Part shown: piece after piece, positions 1-7,375 of the stretch | Layout of the letters: every line of letters begins with the position of its first letter | Position numbering within the stretch: position 1 is the first letter of the stretch | Assembly (NCBI RefSeq): GCF_900103915.1 | Contig: NZ_FNIG01000006.1 | Location: 62,001 to 126,000 of the forward strand | Direction of reading: 5' to 3' | Length of the DNA: 64,000 nucleotides | Origin: Tenuibacillus multivorans | GTDB lineage: Bacteria; Bacillota; Bacilli; Bacillales; Alkalibacillaceae | Notes under the pieces: model-generated | Seen by the model: only the letters and a program-made list of their open reading frames with translations | Database searches by the model: none | Told to the model about the DNA's origin: nothing | Made by a program: the position numbers and the translations under genes

Positions 1-80
1 TTCCTTTAAAAAACAATATAAATAATAAAATAAGCATTCCGTTACATAATAAAAGCGATTACAGACAAAGGAGTCAACTA

Positions 81-1406
81 ATGCTCAAAAAAGCCATCGG
101 ACTCATAATTACTATACTATTATTTTTACAATTATTCGCCCCCACCCTGTATGCTTCTGTTATACATATCGTTAATCCTGGGGAGACACTGTGGGAAATT
201 TCAGATCAATATAATGTAAATCAACATGAGGTTGCTAAAATTAATGGTATATCTAATCAAAACAAAATTGTTCCAGGCCAATCACTCATTTTGAACACCG
301 ACCAATATGTCGTGCAAAAAGGTGATACATTATGGGAAATTGCCAATCGTCATCGAGTCTCCCTTTCAGAATTAAAAAATATCAATGACATCAAAAGTGA
401 TATGATTCATGTTGGTCAAAACATACAAGTTCCAAAGCCTAGTAAATCAAATATTATGATTGGCGCATTCGCATATCCATCTGACATTATTGATGGAAAG
501 GTAGAGCATAAGTACACATATCTCTCTCACATATCAGCATTTGAATATCACCCTAAAAAGAACGGAGAGCTAAATGAATTACCGAAAATGAAATCGTTTA
601 AAAACATACTTTGGAAAAAAGGCACTGTTCCCTACGCTACAGTTACCAACTTATCCCCAGATGGTTTTGATGCAAAGCTTGCGCATGAATTACTAACAAA
701 CAAAAAGAAACGAACAACCTTAATTGAAAATATTTATGGAAAATTACAGCAATATGATTTAGAAGGTGTTGTCATTGATTTTGAAGGGTTAGATTCAAAA
801 GATCGAGATGATTTTAATCAATTTATACAACAACTTGCCACGAGAATACATCCAGTTGGTATGCAATTGGGTGTTGCAGTTCCTCCGCTACAAGGTAACC
901 GAAATCCTTCATGGAATGCGGCCTATGACTATAAAACATTAGGACAATACGCAAACTATCTCTTTCTTATGACTTATGATTGGCACTGGTTAGGCGGGGA
1001 ACCAGGTCCAATAGCTCCTATTGATAGGGTTAAAGAAACATTAGAGTACGGGTTGTCGGTCATGCCTAAAGAGAAAATTGTTATGGGGATCCCACTGTAT
1101 GCCTATGATTGGCCAATCAATAATGGAAAAAGCGAAGCACAGGCATACGCACAAATGTCTGCGATTGAAAAGGCAATTGAGTATGGAAGTACCATACATT
1201 ACGATGAAGAGAACGCATCACCATGGTTCCGTTATACTGACGAAAAAGGTTTCGATCATGAGGTATGGTTTGAAGATGCGCGTAGTATTCTAGCCAAGTA
1301 TCAACTTGTAAAGGATTTAGATATTTTGGGGATTGGTGGCTGGCAAATAAAATTTAGCTTCCCACAATCAGAAAGGATTATTAAGGAACACTTTAATATA
1401 AGATAA
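81..1406 (+). CDS. LysM-GH18 peptidoglycan hydrolase (YaaH/YdhD-like)
   Basis: Exported glycoside hydrolase predicted to cleave N-acetylglucosaminyl bonds of peptidoglycan. Seen: a signal peptide at about residues 1-25 ending in YAS, two LysM modules at about 28-71 and 76-118 with the typical GxTLWEI cores, then a GH18 barrel from about 125 to the end. The catalytic segment is VVIDFE with the acid Glu at 235. The early acidic positions of the usual GH18 motif are not conserved. Characterised family members (SleL/YaaH of Bacillus) are spore-cortex N-acetylglucosaminidases of similar length. The signal peptide here could equally mean a vegetative wall role. RBS AAAGGAG sits 7 nt before the ATG. 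A strong terminator follows, so it looks monocistronic. Confidence 0.9.
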   Translation: MLKKAIGLIITILLFLQLFAPTLYASVIHIVNPGETLWEISDQYNVNQHEVAKINGISNQNKIVPGQSLILNTDQYVVQKGDTLWEIANRHRVSLSELKNINDIKSDMIHVGQNIQVPKPSKSNIMIGAFAYPSDIIDGKVEHKYTYLSHISAFEYHPKKNGELNELPKMKSFKNILWKKGTVPYATVTNLSPDGFDAKLAHELLTNKKKRTTLIENIYGKLQQYDLEGVVIDFEGLDSKDRDDFNQFIQQLATRIHPVGMQLGVAVPPLQGNRNPSWNAAYDYKTLGQYANYLFLMTYDWHWLGGEPGPIAPIDRVKETLEYGLSVMPKEKIVMGIPLYAYDWPINNGKSEAQAYAQMSAIEKAIEYGSTIHYDEENASPWFRYTDEKGFDHEVWFEDARSILAKYQLVKDLDILGIGGWQIKFSFPQSERIIKEHFNIR

Positions 1407-1456
1407 GAATAATTCTCTGTTAGTTTATTTTCGTAAATACATGTCCAATGAAATTT

Positions 1457-1503
1457 AGTGCAGAATAGCTGTCAATATAAGCTATTCTGCACTTTTTATT
1501 TTT
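1457..1503 (+). terminator. Rho-independent terminator of the GH18 gene
   Basis: A perfect 14-bp stem (1457-1470 with 1480-1493) with a 9-nt loop is followed on the plus strand by TTTTTATTTTT. The minus-strand side has no comparable U tract, so it serves the upstream plus-strand gene. Confidence 0.88.
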
Positions 1504-1525
1504 AAATATCGCAAAGAGTAGTTTT

Positions 1526-1640
1526 TTAGGAACTTTTTAATCGTTTTAACTCCTCCTCTATTTGACTAACATCTATTCGCTCAAATAATGGTCTGACGTT
1601 TGTTAACGTTACGGAAGGCAGTTCAATTTCTTCCCATTTT
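1526..1640 (-). pseudogene. Remnant of a methionyl-tRNA synthetase C-terminus (probable)
   Basis: Directly behind the stop codon of the luciferase-like gene a different minus-strand frame reads about 38 residues, including KWEEIELPSVTLTNV, PLFERID and IEEELKRLKSS, then stops at 1526-1528. PLFxRID followed by a charged helix is the typical end of the MetRS anticodon-binding domain. No start codon or upstream part of a synthetase is present, so I read it as the tail left when the neighbouring gene was inserted or the synthetase was deleted. The family assignment rests on a short motif and could be wrong. Confidence 0.45.
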
Positions 1641-2631
1641 AAGAGAATTCCTCCGCTATTAATTGATATGAACGAACTTTAGCTTCAAAGTCATGTATAT
1701 TGGTTATGATTAAAAATTCATCGTTATCATATAAATCCGCATACTCCAAAAGTTTTTCTTTAACAAATGGAGGTGTCCCAACAATCGTTCTTTTTCGATT
1801 TTCTTTAATTTGATCTAATTCATCTTGTTTATAATTTCGCTGTTTGGCCTCACTTATTGAAGGAATAACGGTATCGCTTCCCTTTCCAACATTTAATAAC
1901 CACAAATCTTGACTTAGGGCTAACCCTTCCGCTTCTTCTTGTGTATCAGCACAAACCACAAAGATACAAGCATTCGTTTTAGGTTTGTCTAAACTAACGG
2001 AAGGCTTGAACCGTTGACGATAAGTTTTCAGTGCCTTCACCCCATTATTAGGGTTAATAAAATGACCATAAGTAAAACCAACACCCATATTGGCTGCGTT
2101 TTTGGCTCCTCTTTCAGATAAGCCTAATACCCACATTTCAGGCTTTGACGCCACTATTGGCCCAGCCTTTACCGAATGATAATCGTGTTCTTTGGGTAAT
2201 GAATGATGTAAAAAGCCTTGCAAATCTTTAACTTGTCTTGGAAACGAGCTAAGATTTTTTTCAATTCCATCAGTTAACGCGAGTCTGACTTTTTTGGGAC
2301 CTCCTGGGGACCTCCCTACACCTAAATCAATACGATTCGGATAAAAGCCTGATAACATTTTAAAGCTTTCTGCTACTTTTAAAGGACTATATTGTGGGAG
2401 TAAAACACCACCAGATCCTACGCGTATATGATTGGTATGTGCAGCTATTTGGCCAATAAGTATTTCAGGTGCTGTACTTGTAAGACCACTTGTACTGTGA
2501 TGTTCTGCAACCCAATACCGATGATAACCCAACTTCTCAGTTATTTTAGCTAGTTCAATGGTATTATGTAAAGCTGATTCAGCCGTATCACCTCTTGTAA
2601 TCGGTGCTTGGTCAAGTACACTAAGTTTCAT
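1639..2631 (-). CDS. LLM-class flavin-dependent oxidoreductase
   Basis: A luciferase-like (bacterial luciferase superfamily) monooxygenase of 330 residues, the usual length for the single-subunit MsnO8/YceB-type group, which uses reduced FMN. Seen: the N-terminal LSVLDQAP strand, the WVAEHHS motif near residue 40 typical of this group, RVGSGGVLLP and the LGVGRSPGGP loop that contacts the flavin phosphate in relatives. The substrate cannot be deduced. The start is supported by AGGGAGCG upstream of the ATG. It lies 12 bp behind an acetyltransferase gene on the same strand. Its stop codon runs straight into a probable synthetase remnant, which suggests this locus was rearranged. Confidence 0.88.
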   Translation of the reverse strand: MKLSVLDQAPITRGDTAESALHNTIELAKITEKLGYHRYWVAEHHSTSGLTSTAPEILIGQIAAHTNHIRVGSGGVLLPQYSPLKVAESFKMLSGFYPNRIDLGVGRSPGGPKKVRLALTDGIEKNLSSFPRQVKDLQGFLHHSLPKEHDYHSVKAGPIVASKPEMWVLGLSERGAKNAANMGVGFTYGHFINPNNGVKALKTYRQRFKPSVSLDKPKTNACIFVVCADTQEEAEGLALSQDLWLLNVGKGSDTVIPSISEAKQRNYKQDELDQIKENRKRTIVGTPPFVKEKLLEYADLYDNDEFLIITNIHDFEAKVRSYQLIAEEFS

Positions 2632-2643
2632 AGATGACGCTCC

Positions 2644-3210
2644 CTAGTTTTGATTGACAAATTCATTTTTTGTTAATTTCATAATTTGATTGTCCTTATA
2701 TTCACCATCAAATAACTCATGGTTATATAGAATTTTCACCTTTTGGAACCCACATTTCTCATAGCTTCTAATAGCTCTTACATTCCAGGTTTGAGGATCA
2801 ATATAAATCACTTTTACCCCGATATCATTAAATAGAAATTTTATTATGAGTTTCAGTACCATGGTTCCAATACCTTGATTCCAATAATCAGATTCACCTA
2901 TGAATAGATCTAAACCATATGCTTCTGTTTCATCAACTTCATATTGCTGCCTTTCTTCATTTTGTAATGGATAAAACTGAATATATCCAATTGGTTTGTG
3001 TTGATATTCGATGATACATGGTACAACATAATCCTGTCCGAGCGCTCTCGGGCTATATTTATTAACGATATCATCATAAGTAAATGACATACTTGGTCCT
3101 TCAATAAAACTTAAAACGTCCTTATCATTTAACCATTGATGTAATAACGAAAAATCATAATGATGATGATTCATTTTTCTTAGTGAAATATATTGATCAG
3201 TTGCTAACAA
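2644..3210 (-). CDS. GNAT acetyltransferase, AAC(6')-like
   Basis: An N-acetyltransferase of the GNAT fold, 188 residues, most like the aminoglycoside 6'-N-acetyltransferase group. The acetyl-CoA binding loop reads YWNQGIGTMVLK, and the later DPQTWNVRAIRSYEKCGF segment is highly typical of AAC(6')-I relatives. Chromosomal members in Bacillaceae often have unknown natural substrates, so resistance is only a possibility. The start is TTG, preceded by GGAGAAAGGG. It is followed 12 bp later by the luciferase-like gene and preceded 22 bp upstream by a second GNAT gene, so the three probably form one transcript. Confidence 0.82.
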   Translation of the reverse strand: MLATDQYISLRKMNHHHYDFSLLHQWLNDKDVLSFIEGPSMSFTYDDIVNKYSPRALGQDYVVPCIIEYQHKPIGYIQFYPLQNEERQQYEVDETEAYGLDLFIGESDYWNQGIGTMVLKLIIKFLFNDIGVKVIYIDPQTWNVRAIRSYEKCGFQKVKILYNHELFDGEYKDNQIMKLTKNEFVNQN

Positions 3211-3232
3211 AATCCCTTTCTCCTTTCATGTA

Positions 3233-3766
3233 TTATTTATTACGATATTCGTTTTGTAAAATACCCATATGGATCACATCGTGCCAGTCACCATTACGAT
3301 ATAACTCTTCGCGCGATGTCCCTTCTATTTGGAAACCTAACTTATTATAGAGATGAATTGCTTTTTTATTAAAGGAAAATACTTTTAAATATAAACGGTG
3401 TAGATTCATTTCGTAAAATGCATAATGAAGGATTAACTTCATGGCATCTGATCCATAACCCTGTCCCCAATAATTTTTCTCACCCATGTCAATAATACAT
3501 TCTGCATTTCTATTTTTATAATCAATATGTACTAATGACGTTATGCCAATCGGTTTTTCTGTCTTGCGGTCTGCGATGATGTAACATTTAGATGATTGTG
3601 AACCTAATAACACATTTTCTACAAATTCTTTAGTATCGCTTAAGCTATGTACATCTAAAAAGCCATTTGTACTCGTCATGACATCCATATCATTGCGCCA
3701 GCGATGGTATAGTTCTACATCATCTTCATTCATTTTTCTTAACTTAACTTGATCGCCTATAAACAT
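3233..3766 (-). CDS. GNAT acetyltransferase, RimJ/RimL-SpeG type
   Basis: A 177-residue acetyltransferase of the Acetyltransf_3 branch (RimL, SpeG and relatives), acting on a protein N-terminus or a small amine. Seen: the N-terminal VKLRKMNEDD strand, the acetyl-CoA loop YWGQGYGSDAM and the C-terminal NKKAIHLYNKLGFQIEG helix-strand. I place the start at the internal ATG at 3766, because AGGGAGGGCG lies 5 nt upstream. The frame stays open 13 codons further, but without a ribosome site. The low sequence likeness to the next GNAT gene argues against a recent duplication. It would be the first gene of a three-gene minus-strand unit. Confidence 0.83.
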   Translation of the reverse strand: MFIGDQVKLRKMNEDDVELYHRWRNDMDVMTSTNGFLDVHSLSDTKEFVENVLLGSQSSKCYIIADRKTEKPIGITSLVHIDYKNRNAECIIDMGEKNYWGQGYGSDAMKLILHYAFYEMNLHRLYLKVFSFNKKAIHLYNKLGFQIEGTSREELYRNGDWHDVIHMGILQNEYRNK

Positions 3767-3927
3767 AAAACGCCCTCCCTTAACATCTCTATATAAATAT
3801 TCCATAAGTTCATAATATATCCTTCTCCAAACATTCCCAAATGTAATGAACTAAAATCATTCATATTATGAAAAAAATGATCAAGACTATATGGATAAGT
3901 ACAATTACTCTCATTGGAGGAATCGGC

Positions 3928-4191
3928 ATGAATGAAGAAAATCGCGATGTTATTAGTATTGAAAATGAACACGGTGAAGAAAGAGAAATGCTTGTGGAAG
4001 CACTTTTTGATATGGAAGGTGAATCCTATGCACTGTTAAAGGATGATAATGAAACGTTTCTTATGCGTATCGAAAATGAAGGTGGCGAGCAATATTTAGT
4101 TCAGATTGAAGATCCTGAAGTTAAACAGTCAATTTTAGATGCTTATGAAATTGCTGTGGATGCAGCTACCGGTGATAATGAGGACTATTAA
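3928..4191 (+). CDS. DUF1292 family protein (YrzB-like)
   Basis: A small acidic protein of 87 residues belonging to DUF1292, a widespread Firmicutes family without known function (YrzB in B. subtilis). Seen: the NEHGEEREMLVEALFDMEG opening and the EGGEQYLVQIED strand pair typical of the family. The start is fixed by TTGGAGGAATC 4 nt before the ATG at 3928. An in-frame ATG exists 20 codons upstream but has no ribosome site. The stop overlaps the next start by one base (TAATG), so translation of the two is coupled. It opens the forward cluster that ends with a DUF2512 gene. Confidence 0.8.
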   Translation: MNEENRDVISIENEHGEEREMLVEALFDMEGESYALLKDDNETFLMRIENEGGEQYLVQIEDPEVKQSILDAYEIAVDAATGDNEDY

Positions 4192-4568
4192 TGCCTAAAC
4201 ATCATATCGAAACCATTCACCATGAATTACGTGAACAGATCGATCAAGAAATTAAAGGACTCACCTTTACAAAAAATTTTCGCTCAGCGACAGCCGAAGA
4301 ATGGTTTATTTTTTTACCTTCTTATGAAGAACCTGTATCTAAGGGAGCAACTGGAAAAGTCATCATACATTACAACTTATATGGAAACAAAGATGTTTTT
4401 ATAAACACAACCATTGTATTTGATGATCCAAAACTTTATCAATCGGATCTGCATCCTCTTGTCTACGCTATATGTGATGAAATCGTCAATCGATTAGTTG
4501 GGTATGCGGACACCTTACTTTCTGTTCACGCTGGTGATAATACTTACCAGGCGGAGTATAAAGACTAA
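4191..4568 (+). CDS. Hypothetical protein, 125 aa
   Basis: I do not recognise this protein. It is soluble, with no signal peptide or membrane segment, and looks alpha/beta: an amphipathic N-terminal helix (HIETIHHELREQIDQEI), several short strands in the middle (GKVIIHYNLYG, VFINTTIVFDD) and a C-terminal helix (HPLVYAICDEIVNRLVGYA). The start codon shares its A with the stop of the preceding DUF1292 gene, which makes it a reliable gene and suggests the two products are made together. The next gene begins 26 bp downstream. Confidence 0.72.
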   Translation: MPKHHIETIHHELREQIDQEIKGLTFTKNFRSATAEEWFIFLPSYEEPVSKGATGKVIIHYNLYGNKDVFINTTIVFDDPKLYQSDLHPLVYAICDEIVNRLVGYADTLLSVHAGDNTYQAEYKD

Positions 4569-4593
4569 TAGCATGATGAAGAGGTGATCCACT

Positions 4594-5013
4594 ATTCGTA
4601 TATGTTTGATGAGTGTAATTATAATCTTTTTAACTCCCATTTATACTACTGCTGAGCCTTTAAACGTTGAAATCTTTGATGTCAAGAGTGAACAAGTTCT
4701 TAAAACTGTTCCCAAGACACAGGCGATGCAGAATGAAATTAAACATTTCGTTGATCACATCAACGACCGTTATCAAGGCATTAACCCAGTACCTAAATCG
4801 GGTTATATGATAAAAATTCCACTAGATCCCCACCTAAAGGTAGATAATGAATGGCTGACCTCTGAAATTGATATTGTTATTATTATCATTCCAGAGGATG
4901 AAAAACCATATTTAATAACGTTTGATCAAGAAGATCGACCACGTGTATTTTTGTTTGAGGCCAATATTGACGATTTACTAAATGAAATCAACTTTAAGCC
5001 TTGTGATCAATAA
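4594..5013 (+). CDS. Secreted hypothetical protein, probable AUU start
   Basis: A 139-residue protein of unknown function, probably exported. Reading from ATT at 4594 gives a compact signal sequence, one Arg followed by ICLMSVIIIFLTPIYTTA, then a mature domain starting near EPLNVEIF. The ribosome site GAGGTG at 4581-4586 lies 7 nt before this ATT, and an in-frame TGA overlaps it at 4585-4587. The first standard candidates, TTG 4606 and ATG 4609, are about 20 nt from the site and would remove the basic residue of the signal. The mature part has one C-terminal Cys and an IDIVIIIIPEDEKPY strand. It sits in the CYP152 cluster, 23 bp before the P450. Confidence 0.65.
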   Translation: MRICLMSVIIIFLTPIYTTAEPLNVEIFDVKSEQVLKTVPKTQAMQNEIKHFVDHINDRYQGINPVPKSGYMIKIPLDPHLKVDNEWLTSEIDIVIIIIPEDEKPYLITFDQEDRPRVFLFEANIDDLLNEINFKPCDQ

Positions 5014-5036
5014 AAAGATAAGGAGTCATTTATAAC

Positions 5037-6296
5037 ATGAAATCAAATCAACCATTCCCAAAGGATTTTACGATTGATAGTACGGCAGCAGTGTTATTTG
5101 AAGGATATAAATTTATTCAAAATCGAAAACATATGTTGAATTCTAATATCTTTCAAACACGCGTTATGGGTAAAAAAGTGATTTGCATTAGCGGTGAAGA
5201 TGCTGCTGAACTCTTTTACGATAATGATAAATTTCAGCGACAAGGTGCTGTTCCAAAAAGAGTACAAAAATCCTTATTTGGCGTAAAGGCCATTCAAAAC
5301 AAAGATGGCCAAGCTCACCAACACAGGAAAGAATTATTTATGTCTTTAATGACTAAAGATAAGATCAATGAATTACAACGAATAACAAGAAACCAATGGG
5401 AAATGAACATTAAGAATTGGGAGAAAGCTGAAAGCATTACCTTATATGAAGATAGCGCTTATATAATGTGCAAAATTGCCTTTGAGTGGGCAGGTGTACC
5501 TTTAAAGGAATCAGAAGTTCAACAAAGAACTCACGAGTATAAATCTATGGTTGATTCTTTTGGTGGTGTTGGTCCCCGATATCAGAAAGGTAAAAGATCC
5601 CGCATCAATAACGAAAAATGGGCTAAACACATGATTGAACAAGTTCGAGATCATACTTTATCAGCCGATGAAGGAACTGCTCTACATGCCATGGCTTGGC
5701 ATAAAGACTCAAAAGGTCAACTTTTGGATCCACTTATGGCTGGCAAAGAGCTCATAAATATATTAAGACCTATCGTGGCAATTTCAAGATACGTGACGTT
5801 TGCTGCCCTTGCTTTACACGAATATCCTCAATATAAAAAGAAAATAAAGAACGATGAAAATGGACAATCTACAAAAATGTTTGTCCATGAGGTTCGTCGT
5901 TATTATCCGTTTGGTCCTTTGTTAGGCGCTATGACACGTCAAGATTTCACTTGGAAAGGATACGATTTTAAAAAGGGCACATTAGTATTCCTTGATATAT
6001 ACGGTACAAACCGCGATTCAGAACTATGGGATGATCCAGAGTTATTCTACCCTGAAAGGTTTGATAATTGGGACGGTAGTGGATTTGACTTAATTCCACA
6101 AGGTGGTGGTGATTATTATAAAAATCATCGCTGTCCTGGTGAGCAAGTTACCATTAAAGTGATGGAAGAAAGTATTAAATTCTTTGTAAACGACATCACA
6201 TATGACGTTCCAAATCAAGATTTAGGTATTAGTTTAAGGCGAATGCCTACACTTCCTAGAAGCGGTTTTATCATAACAAATGTTAATAGAAAATAA
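5037..6296 (+). CDS. cypC: Fatty-acid peroxygenase, cytochrome P450 CYP152 family
   Basis: An H2O2-driven P450 that hydroxylates long-chain fatty acids at the alpha or beta carbon, close to B. subtilis YbdT/CypC (P450BSbeta). Seen: the haem-ligand region HRCPGEQ with Cys366, and the substrate-carboxylate Arg244 followed by Pro245 (Arg242-Pro243 in P450BSbeta). The residue matching position 85 is Gln87, as in the hydroxylase; the olefin-forming OleT has His there. Mainly hydroxylation is therefore expected. No redox-partner gene is nearby, as expected for a peroxygenase. RBS AAGGAGTCA precedes the ATG. It lies in a run of plus-strand genes with gaps below 30 bp. Confidence 0.93.
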   Translation: MKSNQPFPKDFTIDSTAAVLFEGYKFIQNRKHMLNSNIFQTRVMGKKVICISGEDAAELFYDNDKFQRQGAVPKRVQKSLFGVKAIQNKDGQAHQHRKELFMSLMTKDKINELQRITRNQWEMNIKNWEKAESITLYEDSAYIMCKIAFEWAGVPLKESEVQQRTHEYKSMVDSFGGVGPRYQKGKRSRINNEKWAKHMIEQVRDHTLSADEGTALHAMAWHKDSKGQLLDPLMAGKELINILRPIVAISRYVTFAALALHEYPQYKKKIKNDENGQSTKMFVHEVRRYYPFGPLLGAMTRQDFTWKGYDFKKGTLVFLDIYGTNRDSELWDDPELFYPERFDNWDGSGFDLIPQGGGDYYKNHRCPGEQVTIKVMEESIKFFVNDITYDVPNQDLGISLRRMPTLPRSGFIITNVNRK

Positions 6297-6307
6297 ATAA
6301 CTCTTAG

Positions 6308-6370
6308 ATGATGGTGATGAATAAAAAGAAAAAAAATAAGAACAATAAAAGTAAAAAGGAGTTGAAATAG
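6308..6370 (+). CDS. Possible 20-aa lysine-rich leader peptide
   Basis: An open frame of 20 codons fills the gap between the P450 and the DUF2512 gene. Apart from four leading hydrophobic residues it is almost wholly Lys and Asn. Its TAG is immediately followed by the GTG start of the next gene, and its last codons form that gene's AAAAAGGAG ribosome site. An upstream GATGGTG could serve its own start. It may be a coupling peptide, or simply A-rich spacer that happens to be open. Confidence 0.3.
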   Translation: MMVMNKKKKNKNNKSKKELK

Positions 6371-6826
6371 GTGGATCTAAATCATTTTAAATTATTAAGT
6401 GTCAAATTTCTCGTTACACTGGTTTTATTATATCTTATTTTAGGCTTCGGTTATGATGTTGCGTTCAGTAATGTACTCATGATTTCATTAGCTGTAACGT
6501 TAATCGGATATTTAGGTGATGTGTTTATATTACCGAGGACTAACAATACTGTTGCAACCGTAACAGACTTCATACTTGCCTATGTAGTTGTTTACTTTAT
6601 GACTGACATGTTAACTGTTGGCGGCGATGTATTTACAGCCTCATTAATTTCTGCTATTGGTATTACCATTTGTGAGTGGTTTTATCACAAATATGTACAA
6701 AATGAATTTAAAGATTCCGGTTATAAAGAAGACGACAGAGCAAATGATTATACGTTACAAACGGAATTCTCAGAAGAAATTGAACCTAATTACCAAAACC
6801 AAAACCCAGAAGATCGTGAAAAATAA
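6371..6826 (+). CDS. DUF2512 membrane protein (YndM-like)
   Basis: A 151-residue integral membrane protein of the DUF2512 family (YndM of B. subtilis), function unknown. Seen: four hydrophobic segments in the first 110 residues (about 8-28, 31-52, 62-80, 90-108), including the family-typical GYLGDVFILPR loop, then a charged cytoplasmic tail rich in Asp, Glu and Asn. The start is GTG with AAAAAGGAG 6 nt upstream. It is the last gene of the forward CYP152 cluster and is followed by a terminator. Family members in Bacillus are often expressed in the forespore, but nothing here shows the sigma factor. Confidence 0.82.
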   Translation: MDLNHFKLLSVKFLVTLVLLYLILGFGYDVAFSNVLMISLAVTLIGYLGDVFILPRTNNTVATVTDFILAYVVVYFMTDMLTVGGDVFTASLISAIGITICEWFYHKYVQNEFKDSGYKEDDRANDYTLQTEFSEEIEPNYQNQNPEDREK

Positions 6827-6831
6827 AGCTA

Positions 6832-6868
6832 AACAGCCTCATCATGTTGATGGGGCTGTTTTAATTTT
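6832..6868. terminator. Bidirectional terminator between convergent genes
   Basis: The stem AACAGCCTCATCA pairs with TGATGGGGCTGTT (one wobble) across a 3-nt loop, followed on the plus strand by TTAATTTT. The minus-strand side is followed by TTTAGCTTTATTTTT, so it can also end the DUF1360 gene. Confidence 0.8.
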
Positions 6869-6888
6869 GTAGTATGCAGTTGCTTCAA

Positions 6889-7254
6889 TTATTTCTTTAA
6901 AAAATCGACTAACTTAACCCCTACGCCGACAAATGTTTCTAGAATCGACTGTGCACCTGCTATCGACAAAATAAAAATAATGGGTAAGGCTAAATCAGGT
7001 ATGTACAGATAACCCAAAGCGATAAAAATGGCACTCCATACACCCGCACACCAGTAGCAATTTAATAAATAACCAAACTTTGATGTAGGGACCTCTTTCG
7101 TTTCTTCATGACCTTCTTCATCCTGAACCTTTTTCTTTTTTAAAAAAGGTTTTCTAATAAATTCTGTAATCTTATCAAATACAATTAAATGTGTAAAACG
7201 ATAGCTTGCCAAAATGATCATTAAATAGGTGAGCCAATTTAACCCTTCTAACAT
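6889..7254 (-). CDS. DUF1360 membrane protein (YjcA/YngL-like)
   Basis: A 121-residue protein of the DUF1360 family; the B. subtilis members YjcA and YngL include a sporulation protein. Seen: an N-terminal hydrophobic helix at about 7-25, a basic charged loop (KPFLKKKKVQDEEGHEE), then the signature NCYWCAGVWSA and two hydrophobic segments to the C-terminus. The Cys-x2-Cys pair in the signature is the best-kept feature of the family and might bind a metal or form a disulphide. Biochemical function is unknown. It is a single minus-strand gene between two terminators. Confidence 0.8.
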   Translation of the reverse strand: MLEGLNWLTYLMIILASYRFTHLIVFDKITEFIRKPFLKKKKVQDEEGHEETKEVPTSKFGYLLNCYWCAGVWSAIFIALGYLYIPDLALPIIFILSIAGAQSILETFVGVGVKLVDFLKK

Positions 7255-7344
7255 GATGAGCTTCCCCTTCTATTAGGTCTGTTACATTTAACTTCTCATT
7301 GTAAGCATCGGTTCATACACGATTTTGGGAAAAGTTATACATTA

Positions 7345-7375
7345 TAAAAATAACCCGCCATGTCAGGCGAGTTAT
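7345..7375 (-). terminator. Terminator of the DD-carboxypeptidase gene
   Basis: On the minus strand AATAACTCGCC pairs with GGCGGGTTATT round a 6-nt loop and is followed by TTTATAATG. The hairpin starts inside the last codons and stop of the gene it ends. Confidence 0.82.

Noticed and set aside
2644-3766. The two adjacent GNAT genes as a tandem duplication
   Set aside because: Their motifs belong to different GNAT branches (AAC(6')-like and RimL-like) and they share little beyond the fold.
3868-3927. An N-terminal membrane segment on the DUF1292 protein
   Set aside because: The 20-codon extension has no ribosome site, while a strong GGAGG precedes the internal ATG that starts the family domain.
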